From assembly GCA_016748015.1 (NCBI GenBank), contig JAAOMT010000480.1, forward strand, positions 311,356 to 375,355: 64,000 bases of DNA. The letters are read 5' to 3'. The notes beneath the pieces were generated by a model, which saw only the letters and a program-made list of their open reading frames with translations, made no database searches and was not told where the DNA came from. The DNA is from Geosiphon pyriformis. Taxonomy: Eukaryota > Glomeromycota > Glomeromycetes > Archaeosporales > Geosiphonaceae. The translations under genes were made by a program, and so were the position numbers. Shown one piece after another: positions 22,506 to 34,269 of this stretch. The first letter of the stretch is position 1; the number at the start of each line of letters is the position of its first letter.

Positions 22506-24872
22506 TTATTTTTTTGTTTAATTTACCATAATCTTATTAATTATATGCTTCATTTTATTTGGTTTTAAAATCAACTTTTTTCTAATTACCAAATAATCCA
22601 AAATTATCTTATAAAAAGGCTATTTTAAAACATTTTTTATTATGTTTTTTTTGTTAAAACTGAAATTATTTATCTATTTCTCAATAGCTTTCTTAATAGC
22701 TGTTTTTTTAGCCATTTTTAATTTATAGTACTTGAATTTTTTATATTCTTTTTTAATTATTAATAACTGTTTAAAAACATTTACTAATTTTGTATTATTT
22801 TAAATCATAATGCTAATTTTAGAAGTTTCTTTGCTATTAATTATTAACCATTTTTTGAAAAAACAATCATACTCAAATTTATTACCTAAATTTAATACTT
22901 TTACAATCTTAGTAATCAGTAATTTCAGTTCAAAAAATTTTGATAACTGCTTATTTTCTGAATATTTGATTTTACTAAATCAGTGTTTAAAGAAAATTAT
23001 ATCTATTAAGTTTGCTATTATCTTTTTTAATTCCTTTAACATAGTATTCAAATTGCCAAAAAACTTTGTTTTTGCAAATTTATCTATTATTATTAACAAC
23101 TTAATGGAAACACATTTCTTAAAATAAGTCTATTTAGTATTATTTGTATTTTTGATTCTATATTTTCATCAGTTTTTATTAGCATACTTTTAAATTGTAT
23201 TCAAATTTTTATTTAAAAAACCATTCAAACTAAGAAAAATTATAACAGCCATGTGGTTAGTATTAAAAAAATCAAACATACTATTAATATTTAACTTATT
23301 ACAATTAATAAAAGATATTTATTAACAAAAATATAATTAATAGTTTTTTTTATACTTCTTAAATTGCTTTAAGTCAAAAGTTTGGCAACTAACTTATTAA
23401 AAAAAAGTTGTGCAAGCCTAAATTAAAATATTTCCTAAAACTTATATTTTATTTTTTTTATTTTTATTGAAATTACCAACTAATATAACATAAAAACTTG
23501 AATTAATTGCTTTGATAATACATAAATTTACTTTATATGTTTAATTAAAACACATATTAGGTAAAACACCAGCATACAAATCCAAAATTGTTACTAATAT
23601 TCTATTATTAAACAACAAACAAATTAAAAAAAGATAATCAAAAATTTTAAAAACTTTGTATATATGCTAAGCAAAAGCATTGTTTATTACTATTGCTACT
23701 CCTGTATTTATATAGCTAGTATCTAAACCAGAAACAAAATATTTTACATATTAAAACTTATTTTTAATTTAAGATTTTGCCTGCTTTTTTAGCTTAGCCT
23801 CAGTAATAATAAAAACTCAATTGCCAGAATTTTTATGTTACTTAATTATATCTTCTTGTTTAACTAAATTGTTAATTTTCTTAATATTATATATCACAAA
23901 TTTCCAAATATAATTAGTTATTAAAATATAGAAGATATTAAAGCACTAAAATTAAGATACTACTAATTTAATCTTGCCAGAACAAAAGATATAAACATTT
24001 TAAAAGCAATCAATTTTGATTTCAAACCATTTACTTTAGCAGTCAAAACTTTGAAACTGCTTATATTTAAATTTTATCTATTGCCAGTGAAAAAAAAAGG
24101 AGAACATTTGTAAGTTGTTCAAAATTATATCTAAAATTGAACTTGAATCAAAGCCAACTGAGTTTGCCAAAATAAAAGACAAAAAACAAAAACAAAAAAG
24201 AAAGGTATTAAATTCATATTATTCAATTTATAGACAATATTAAATATTAAGTTAGCCAATAGTTCTAATAATTGTTTTAGAGATGCCAACTAAGTGTCTA
24301 TCAAAAAAGCACTTTAAAACATAGAAAGAGCAATACCAAGATAAAAACACTAGAAAAAAACAATTTAAAAAGAGAATTTGAATGATCATAAATAAAAACA
24401 GCAACTAAAAAAACAATCTGTGCCCAAAATTTGTCTTCAAATAATGCTGGCTATAAGATAAAAATTTTTTTTTTAATATATAAATGTGTTAGCTAAAAAT
24501 GGTATTTCTTTAAAACAAATTTTTTATAAATTTTTTTTGTAATTATAGCAGATGAATCTACAAATTTATATTAAAAAAAAATGATCAAAGCATTCATATT
24601 TTTTACACTAAACTAATTTTAATTAAGCCCAAGAGAGTTTTATACTTTTAAAGATAAATTTTATGCAAAAAGCTAATTTCAAAACTTTATTTAATTTAAA
24701 GTTAACAACAGCACAATAAATTCTATTACTACAGTAAACTCTCTTTATAATCACACCTTTTGGTCAACACATTTGTGGTAACTATAGAAAGATGAAACTA
24801 TAAAAAATGATTAATATCTTATCACATAATCTATATATTACATACATAATATAATAACCAATTATATATATT

Positions 24873-26420
24873 TTATTTAAAAAAGCTATCTATTTGCAAC
24901 TGTTTTTTCTCTTCTTGAACTTTGAAAACAGTATTACGAATTAATGTTCTCAAAGTTTTAAAAAAGTCTGAATCAACTTTTTCATTATACTGCTTTTCAC
25001 AATAGCGCAATGTATCTTTAAGTGCAATTTTATCTTAATGTGTAGATAGTAAAGGCAAAGGTTTATCTTCATTTTTACTTTCTAAATCTTCATTTGCATT
25101 AGAATTTCTACTATACTTGTTATTAATAAGATCCACAATTTTATCCTCTGAGACATAAGTGAATAATGGTTCAAACTTGTTAATATTAATAAAGTCTATT
25201 GCCAATAGCTTGTCAATATCAATGTGCTTAATAAGAACTTGTACTTTTGGTAGAAGTTCTTATTCAATATCTAATAAATAGACTGGCATTTGACTATTAT
25301 TCAGAATTTCCATATGATGCCAACAGTTTTGGATTGTAGTTGTTGTTACTGCTAACCACACATTAATTAAAAAGTCAACCACATCTTTTAATGTTACTGT
25401 TGATATTGGAATCTTGTCATCATACTAATTAATAAGATGGAAAAGAAACAACTTTTAGTATTGTGTCTTAAAGGATGCAATAATTCCTGTATTTAATAGT
25501 TGCAAATGAGATGTTGTATTGGATGGTAAGTATCTAATCATAATATTAGATAATATAGAAAATTCTCTACCATAGAGACCAGTATTATCAAACAATAGTA
25601 AAATTTTTTTTTTCTTGTGATGTATTTTTTTATTTAATAAATTAAGCCATTCACTAAAAATATTAGTTTACATCTATGCTTTTGTATTGTAATGATAAGT
25701 AATTGGAAATGCATTTATATTAATATTGCGAAAACATCATGGCTTTATGGCTTTGCCGATAATTAAAGACTGCAACTTGATACTGTCTGTTGTATTACAA
25801 ACAAAAAGTATGGTAATTCGACTCTTATCATGCTTGGTGCCAGAGGTAGATCTTGTTGCCAAAATTGCATTTGGTGGCATTCTAAAAAATAATGCTGTCT
25901 TATTGGTATTATAAACATCATTTAGATCATATTCACTGATAATCTCATGCAGTTTCTTTTATTCCTCTGGTAAAATTTCCAAGGGGACACTGTTTGCTTC
26001 ACCATGTATTTTAATGTGGTGCAAATTATGATGTTTTTTGAACTTTTCTAACTAACCATCTGATGCTTTAAAGTTATTTTCTTCTGGAAACTTTTCAGCA
26101 AACTTGAGGGCTTTTATTTGTAAAATTTTTCCAGTAAGAATGCAGTTGGTAACTAGTGCTCCAAGCATCCTTTCTCTCAGTACATCATTTATCTTTGGAA
26201 ACATTTTTTTTCTGTCCTTTGTCAATTGACCAAAGTTGCCAAATACATTCTTTTTAATCTATCAGTCTGATTTTGCAAGTATCTTTGTTACAGTAAAGCA
26301 GTCAACCTTTAGATTAAATATTTTGATAAGTCTATTTGCTGAGTAGTCAAGATGCTTTAGTTTGTACTGGCAAAGAGCCTTTTTAATTACCAAGAAGATT
26401 GCTACTTGCTTTTGGTTCGT
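24873..26420 (-). pseudogene. pogo/jerky-type transposase with CENP-B-like DNA-binding region
   Basis: A cut-and-paste transposase remnant. The N-terminal helix-turn-helix region reads LIKIFNLKVDCFTVTKILA. The CENP-B-type second domain reads VLRERMLGALVTNCILTGK and IQIKALKFAEKFPEE. The DDE core has YNTNKTALFFRMPP, KSRITILFVCNTT (first Asp region), LLLFDNTGLYG (second Asp), YLPSNTTSHLQLLNTGIIAS (third Asp region, now Asn). It ends KKQLQIDSFFK with the stop at 24873. About 500 codons, near the family norm. In-frame stops at former Arg, Gln or Trp codons show inactivation. Confidence 0.85.
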
Positions 26421-26948
26421 GTTTTTTGGTATGTTAATAAGAACACACTTTTTATTGTATTTTGTTTTTATAACACATTGATGTATCTATTATGTCTCAA
26501 ACATTATTTTGCCTTATATCTAATTAGACATGTGAAGTGTTTCATATCATATGAAGTGTCTCAGATTATAAAAAGCAGCCAAATTATAAAAATAAAGGTT
26601 TTAATCTAACTGTAGAATTCTAAGTGCAAATAACAGATTCTTAGTAAAAAAAAACCTAATTTTGATAATGTATTTGCGACACTTTTTACCTCTTACTCCC
26701 AACTGATGATCAATAATGAAGGCTGTCAATTTGATCCTCCACATACTTGCATAATCACATAGAAGATAGCACAATGTCATGTTGTCAAGCCCTCCAAACA
26801 CAACAACACCTATATCAATTGGAATATTAATATAAAATACTTTGCACAATGTTAAGAATATCAAAGTAAAAGTCAACTGCAGTTTTTTAAAAAATGTCCT
26901 AATAATTATAAGTTATGAAATTCAATATGTAATATATATAGGCATGCA

Positions 26949-27740
26949 ATGGCTTCCGAATTAATATGGTTATATGTTGTTTCTAAGAAAAATCTATCTG
27001 TTGAAGATTACTTAGAATGGGCCCAAAATAAAACAGATTCTACATTCAGGTTAAAGTATGAACAAGTCTTTTTTTATTTACAAGCAATTATTAACTTTCA
27101 CACTGGAGTTTGTTTCAATAGGTCTTCATTAAAACTCGCAGCTAGATGAATGTTTGCACCAATTTGGTCTGCTTGATGCCATCCTATTTACCAATTAATT
27201 GAAATTGCTAATGAAGAACAATGGCTATGATTGAAGCTTAAAGTTTGCAAGCTGATTCAAAAAAGAATTGTAATTTCTTGATCTAAACTTTCAAATCAAC
27301 ATCAAGGCCATGATGCAATACTTGAAGAAATTAACAAAATACTTAAATCATTAATTCTTTCTACACCTTCACAATGACATTGGAAAATTGCAGCGCATAA
27401 CTGTATCAAATTTGAGAAATTGTGTACTAATCTCTTTAATGTTATTAGATATTCTAAAAATAAAATATACAGGTCTCATACATATCCTAGTTTTATTGCT
27501 AAATCAAATTGATTTCGAGTTCAGATAAAAAAGACACAGTTTGTAAATCCAAAGGTCTCTAATCATGTTTTTTGTAATATTGGCCATGAATGGATATTAA
27601 GTAAAGAAATAAAAAAATTCAGTAAAATTGCATGGATGAAAAGAATAGACTTTCTTAAAGCAAGACAAATTAAAAAAACATTGTTAGGTACTTGGAAACC
27701 AATTCCAGTAACAAGTAAAAAAGCAGATTATTAAAAAATA
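26949..27740 (+). pseudogene. Uncharacterised ORF carried by the pogo-like element
   Basis: The plus strand opens at ATG 26949 (MASELIWLYVVSKKNLSVED) and is open for 66 codons; the same frame then continues for about 200 more codons with TGA stops, most at sites that look like former CGA Arg codons (for example AAR-stop-MFAPIWSA-stop-CHP). It is charged and probably helical, with a basic C-terminal half (KIAWMKRIDFLKARQIKK). I recognise no catalytic motif. It runs opposite to the transposase, so it has its own promoter or is a captured passenger. Confidence 0.55.
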
Positions 27741-28176
27741 TAAATCTGTTAATAAAATCACAACTATTACCTATTATTAACTCTCTAATACCTCTTTTAA
27801 GTAATCATGTTTTTGAAGCTTATCAAGTTAATCATGTGACAGCCTAATAAATATCCTTCAAGAAGTTAGAAATATATTGTATTGTGTACAGTTTTGTTTA
27901 TCTTGGGTTGGGTGTATTACCATTTATAATTGGCATTTTTAAAACATAATATGTTAAGTCTAGGCCCAAATCTCCATTTTGCGTGATTATGTTTGGATTA
28001 TAAAAAACATTCAACATGGATTTATTTGCTCCAAAAAAGTTGATTTTTAATACATCTTTAAAACTATCAGTCAAACTTTTGCTTGCTAATACTAAATATT
28101 GGTCAAATGATAAATATGATTGCTAGTATAAAGCTCTTTTTTAATCACAGATGCCAAAGTTGGTGTGAAAATGTAT

Positions 28177-28724
28177 TTATTGGGTATATATCGGAATTTT
28201 CATGCTCTGAGTTTTATTACTGGTCACATTTCTTTTTTTAAGAAAAAATAAATTCAAACTCCATTTCCAGTTGATTTGCTTGAGCAATGTCCTATTAACA
28301 AACTTGTTTCTGGAGAATCCCATTGGACCATTATTCTTGCTTATAGGTCTGTTAATTCTTTCTCCCAATACAGAAAAAAAGTAATCTTGTTAGCCAAAGT
28401 TTGATCCAGAGTAACTTTATTGATACCTGCAGTAACAGCCTCCAAAGCACTACCAGCCTTTGAAGCACTACCAGTCTTTAAAGCACCAAAAGCAGCAGTA
28501 TTGTACCATATGTCAACTATTATTAAAACTTTCATAATACTTGCAAACAACAAGCCAGATATAATAGTTCCATTATTGTCTTCTGATAGTGATGGTGGTT
28601 TATAAAGAAGAAGAGTAATTGAATGTTGTAATATTTCAGAAATTTTGTTTAGTGTTCTACAATTGTTTCCAGAAACTTCTCTAATTTTTTTTACTACCAT
28701 AAAAAAAATGATTTCTATTGACAA
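28177..28724 (-). pseudogene. Second uncharacterised minus-strand ORF in the pogo-like element
   Basis: Two overlapping minus-strand frames (28341-28724, then 28177-28368) encode a protein whose middle is small-residue rich (GALKTGSASKAGSALEAVTAG, about 28430-28490). It continues INKVTLDQTLANKITFFLYW. No known fold is visible. Composition is much higher in GC than its flanks around 28420-28500, so it was once coding. It faces the plus-strand ORF. Confidence 0.4.
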
Positions 28725-28810
28725 ATCAGGAAATCTCCCTTACTGTACATGTTCAATTAAATATGAGATGACATTTGATATTTATATCTAATATTATATG
28801 ATTATAATAT

Positions 28811-28985
28811 GACTATAGAGAGTGAAAATTACTTATATTCTGCTATCATATTTGTGGAGATAAGGACTATAAGGAGATATATATAGTAAAAATAACTATA
28901 AAGAGATAATATTATATATAAATGGTTTTGGTTTTTAAAAAAATATGATTATAAAAAGATAGTGACTATAACCAGAGAGACTATA
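28811..28985. repeat. Subterminal repeats of the pogo-like element
   Basis: Five related copies within 175 bp of the right end: GACTATAGAGAGTGA, GACTATAAGGAGATA, AACTATAAAGAGATA, GATTATAAAAAGATA and GACTATAACCAGAGA. These are likely transposase binding sites. Confidence 0.65.
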
Positions 28986-30060
28986 TAGAAAGTTTACTGT
29001 ATTCTCAAATAATTAATTAATAATATATGTTTTCCTACTAGTCTTTTTTAATAGAATACCAAGATTATAAGCAGTTGTTTCTATTGGCAAAGTAAACAAA
29101 AATGCTTTAAAATAATCTTTTAACATTTAGATATCACAATTTTTTATAGTTTTAGCCATATATACTAAGTTTTTTTCAATCAAAAATAATTACTTAAATG
29201 CTAACTAGTCAGTTTGGTTTAATTTAACAAACTTTATTATAGCCTTCTGCTATAGTTTAATTAATTGCAATTGGATTAATATTATGTGATTATATTCAAA
29301 TACTATAACAATAATCATATTTTTTGGCATATTTATGAGAATTTTTTTGATTACTATAGCTTAATCTGACTTAATTTTTTGTTTTTACATTGTTGTTTAC
29401 TTTGATTTCTTTTTTTTTGGCCAATAATGTAGTTTTTACTATGTTTTTTTTTGATGTAAATATAAATTTAATGATTTTTTTAAATTTTAAGAAAGTAGTA
29501 ATTCTTCCAAAACCATTAATTATTGAAAAAAAATTTTTAATAAATTGAGTTTTTGCTATTGTTAATTTGTTTTCTATTACTAAAAGATTAATGTTTAATA
29601 TAAAGAGTTTTTTAATAATTACTCTAATTTGAGTTTTACAATTTTAAAGTTAATCCACTTTTTGTTAAAAGAGATATTAATAAGAAAAAGAAGAAGTTTT
29701 TTATCTTTATTTATTTTATAGTCGATTATATCAATAAAGAACTCATAATTTAAACTGGTATTAATTTTTTTAACATTAAAAGTTGTTACAATTAAACCAA
29801 AAAAAAAACTACTACCAGTACTTAATAATATATTACCAACTTTACTGTTACTAAATTTACTATTTATATTCGAATATATGTTATTATTAAAACCAAATTT
29901 AATTAAAAAAATTTTTTTTTTATCATCAGAGTATTTAATATTACTTATAGAAACTATTTTTTTTGAAAGAAAGTATTTCTAACAGGACTATAAAAGACTC
30001 TTTTAAGTATTTTTTCTTAGACATATTGTTACTTGAAACAACTTTTAAGTTTACCACCAA

Positions 30061-30499
30061 AAAATTATTAACTTAAAAATGTTAAAATTAAAAAATAGAA
30101 ACAAAATAATATTAATTATTTAATAGTATTATTATATTAAATTTAATATTAAAAATTATTATTTAAATAAAAATTTTTTTATTAATAATATAATTTAAAT
30201 TATTTTTAACATTTTTTTTAATTTTAAAAACTTCTTAAAATTCATTATTTTTTATAATTAAAATTTATTTTATTTTATTTTAATATCTAAAAAAAATAAA
30301 ATCCTAATTAACTTTATAATTAATAAAACTAAAACATTAATAAATTTAATAATAGATTTAATTAGCAAAATTAATTTGGTTAATTCAAATTTTAAAAAAG
30401 CCAACTTGAAATTAATTTTATAATTGACAATAAAAATAGTAGTAAATAAACAAATTTTAATATAAAATTTTATACTAATAAAATAAAATTTTAAAATTT
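30061..30499. other. Extremely AT-rich stretch between LINE copies
   Basis: Almost only A and T. It could be the unrecognisable 5' part of LINE copy 4 (RT). A minus-strand open frame here is a by-product of low complexity. Confidence 0.5.
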
Positions 30500-33125
30500 T
30501 AATTATATATTTAAACAAAAACTTGTGTATAGGTATAAGTTGAATTTTCATTTTGTTTTTAAGAATGGTCATGTAAAATCTTAGACTGGGCTGTTTTTTT
30601 TTTACTCCTGGTATTTTTGTCAATAATATGATTTGAATTAGCAGCAATTAAAATACTACCCAATACATCTTTAATATTGCCAAATTTTTTCAGATCAATG
30701 ACATCTCTATTAATAATAACAAGACAGTGTTTTTACCTATTAATTGTAAAGTTGTAAATCTTTTTTTGTCAATTAGTGGCTCATCCATTTTTATCACCAA
30801 AAAAGGGGAGTCTCATTACTATTTGGTATTTTTTTATCTATTGAAAATCTTTTGAAGTCTAGTCTGACCAAAACTTACTCTAATGTCTGGTTTTTTGCCA
30901 ATCTTGTTTTAAGAAAAGCCATCTCTAATAAGCAATTCTTGTACTTGGTGTTGACAGTTCTCTATTCTATCATTAGTTACAAAATGCAATTTAGCTTTGT
31001 TCCTATTGGTGTATGTAATAAGTCAGATGCTTTAATTCATAAAAATTTGAAGCTGAAATCTGGTTTGCCTCTTAATTTCCTTAATAATGCAATTTATCAT
31101 CTTTCTTTGTACAGTTTGAAAACTTTTGAACAGATTCAGTTTGAAAAAAAATTGGCATTTCTTGTGAATTTTGTAAATTTTGGTGGAATTTTGGGTTATT
31201 TGTTTTCTTATAGATCTTATAACTTACAAGTTTTGTGTTAGCATCTACTTTATTTTTTGAGTTTCTTGGTTGATATTAGAGTTAGTTCTTTTGATAATTT
31301 TTTGGCAGATGTGGTTTTTATTTTTTTTAAGTATGATTTATCTCTAAGTAGTCTTATAAACAATTCTTTTTGTCTTTAGAATAGAATGTCTATATTAGTG
31401 GTTCTTAGTAAATTCAGATTTTCTAGGCTTCTCTTTTTGTTTTGGTGGTACTGCATTGCTTTTGTGAATCAGCTTTATGATTGTTTTGGTGCTGTTTTTA
31501 ACTGAAATACCTTCAAATGGTGGAAGAGATTGGATTTTTATGGTCTTATTTCTGAAAAATTTAAACTCTCTGTTGTATTTTTTGATAGTATGACTTTTTT
31601 TCTTATGTGTTCTTCTTTTTTGAGTGTTGTTGAACTTTCTAATATTCTCAAGTCTAATAAATTTAAGCTGGTTTATAGTTAATTGTCTTGTGTTAATGCT
31701 AACAGTCTGTCTGTTTATATGGATAAGTCTCTAAAGGACTTAGAGACTGTTAACAGAAGAGCTAGTACTGTAGTTTTTTTTGATAACATAAATTTGGGTT
31801 TGAATATTAAAGTTTTTGGTTTGATGTTTTTTATTTTGACAAAATTACAGGCTATTATATTGGTTCTAAAATGTGCTTCTTTTTTTAACATGGTTTATTT
31901 GTTTATTAACAGTTAGACTGCTTTGGATGCATGCAGATTGGAATTAAGTTTGGTGTGTTCAGATTTTCATAATCAGTGTTGGATGAAACATCAACACATT
32001 GTGAATATTGTTTGTGGTAAAAATTTGAAGATTAGTTGGCACAAGGTAAAAAATTACTTGAATATTATGAGCAATAAGCACATTAATGCATTTGCTAATA
32101 CCACTTCTTTTTCTAATTGGTATTTTTTCTTTCATTTGAAGAATTATTATATTATGGTTGGTAATAGTATTATTTCTGGTAATTCTAAACACTTCGTTTG
32201 TGATATCTTTTAGTATGTTCATTATGTATGTTAAAAAATTGATTCTAGTTCTAAAGTTCTGACAAGTAGTTTGCTTTTGAACATTAATTGGCTTAGCTTT
32301 TTTTGGTGTGGCATCCCAACTTGCATATGGCTGTTGGTTTTACTAGTAGACTTACTACTGGTGCTTGCATTTATTTTATAAAGATTCTTTACTATTAGCT
32401 GCCAGTTGTTGTTCAGAAATGTCTATATAACAAATGCTATTCTAGTATAATATGTCTATATTGTGGTAATATTAAAGTCTTGAACCATGTTTTTTCTTGC
32501 AAAGTCAACATTTCTGTTTGTTATTATTTGTTGAATGCTTATGTAAATGTTTGAAGATTGCTTTTTGGTTTTTTTCATTCTTTTTCATGTATATCTCAGC
32601 TATTTTTGTTTTGTATTTCTGATGTTGCTATATGTATAGCCCTTTGTAAGAGTTTTGTTTTTAATAGTTGGTTTTAAGAGACTGTTTCAGTCTTTTATAA
32701 TTTCAAAGTTGTAAGTTTAAAGATTGTAAATTTTGTCTGTGCTTTTTGTTTTGTTTTTAGAAATGAAGTTTAGTTGGTCTATGTAAAGCATTATGCCTAT
32801 ACAGAAAAGAACAGATTAATTTTACCTAATGGCTCAGCTCTTGTCTTAATCTTTGAATTGTCTTTGGGATTTTTTGCTGGCATAGTTAGATTGCTCAGTA
32901 TTGCTAAAGCATTTGGTGTTTGTTTTGGTTTTCATAAGTTATGTTCATTTTTTTCAGATATTGAGAATGTGGTTTGATTTGTATAGATACTTAGTGTTGT
33001 TTTAATTGGCTCAAATAATTGGTCACATGTAGAAAAAGCATAATTCACATCTAGTTTAGATCAATTATTTAATATATTGTACTAGGTAGTGTTTAGATTT
33101 TATTTGTTAAGCATAATTAAAAAAA
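30500..33125 (+). mobile_element. LINE copy 4: RT end and RNase H, plus strand
   Basis: It starts in RT near motif C (FVNN in place of FVDD at about 30610) with INDISINNNKTV just after, then the thumb (SSLTKTYSNVWFFANLVLRK). RNase H follows at 31683-32130 (SVYMDKSL for YTDGSL). The tail is TTAAGCATAATTAAAAAAAA near 33125. It is AT-shifted and full of stops. Confidence 0.8.
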
Positions 33126-33269
33126 AATTAAAGATTAAATAGTTTAAATTTTAATATTTAAAATATTATTAACAATTAAAAATTTTTATTGATTTTTAAA
33201 ATATTATTTTACAATTATATTATTTAAATTTTTAAAAATAAAATTAAATAAAATTGAAAAATAAAGTAA

Positions 33270-33990
33270 ATACAATTATGTATTTAAAAAACTAGCTTAT
33301 TAATTTTAAAAACAATATAATTAATATAAAATTATTTTTATAATTTATATTATTAATTAATATATATTTTAATTTATTACTTATTATTTAATCAAATTAT
33401 TAAATATAATATTTAATTAATAATCTAATTTATATAATATACAAATATAATTAAAATATAATTAGTTTATATAAATAATTTATAATTTGCTAAAATATAC
33501 TTTTAATTTACCAAAAAATTGGTATTTAAATATATTAAATTATAAAATAGTATTATAACAAATTATATAAAAAAAAGATTTTTTTTTAAAAAATATATTT
33601 TTGTTCAGAATAATTAATTAACTACTACAAATTAATAAAATAGAATTTACTTTAAAAATCAAACTTTTTTATAATTATTATTGTTTTAAAACTCATAAAT
33701 TTAGAATAATATTCTAAAATTAATTAATTATTAATTTTAGTAATTACTTATTATTTCTAAACAGAAAACATTTTTTTATATTATTAAATAGTTTGCAGTC
33801 AAAGTAACTACATAAATAATTAATATATAATTAATTATTTTATTATAAACTTAACAGCACAAATAGTTTAAAGTATAAAAAAATATTTTAAAATAAATTA
33901 GATTATTAAAGATTTATTAGCTTTTATTAACAATAAATTTAACAATAATTTAATATTAATAACAAAAAAAAATTAAAATCTTTGGTAATA
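33270..33990 (+). repeat. Highly decayed family 2 LTR
   Basis: It aligns with 4063-5045 and 12833-13807: shared landmarks are TTGCTAAAATATACTTTTAATTTACC near 33485 (two units of the 20-bp repeat) and the end GGTAATA at 33990. The left edge is uncertain. Confidence 0.65.
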
Positions 33991-34269
33991 ATATATATAA
34001 TTTAAAATAAACAATATTATAAAAAATAACAATAATAAAAACAAAACATAATTAAACAAAAAAATTACAAAAATTTGAATAAATTTAATTAGTAAAACAA
34101 TATTTAAAAAAATTTAAAATGTAAATTTTATTTTTATTTTTTTATTAAGCATTTAATAAGTGAAACCCAACCACTATCTAGTACATAGAGCCAAACTAAG
34201 TGGTCCAAACTAAATGCAACTTATGCATCAACAACATGTGACTAGCCACTCAGGCCAGATGAGACAACA

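Larger units (their letters stand above)
24732..28999 (-). mobile_element. pogo/Tigger-like DNA transposon with TA duplication
   Basis: Terminal inverted repeats: CAGTAAACTCTCTTTATAA at the left and, reverse complemented from the right end, CAGTAAACTTTCTATATAG, agreeing at 18 of the first 21 positions. TA flanks both ends (24730-24731, 29000-29001). It encodes a CENP-B/jerky-type DDE transposase on the minus strand and at least one further ORF on the plus strand. Subterminal repeats of a GACTATAARGAGATA-type motif recur between 28810 and 28985. It lies inside LINE copy 3. Confidence 0.88.
22506..30060 (-). mobile_element. LINE copy 3: 5' half, minus strand, split by a pogo transposon
   Basis: The minus strand shows ORF1 from about 30010 downward, the ORF1 Cys region near 24660-24720, the endonuclease near 23570 (ILDLYAG), and the endonuclease-RT linker near 22700 ending around 22520. 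The 4268-bp DNA transposon 24732-28999 interrupts it; flanking LINE sequence aligns as continuous with copy 2 across that site. RT and RNase H are missing. Confidence 0.7.

Noticed and set aside
30270-30647. Minus-strand 125-codon frame rich in Ile, Lys, Phe
   Set aside because: Low-complexity AT sequence; the plus strand from 30500 reads as LINE RT instead.
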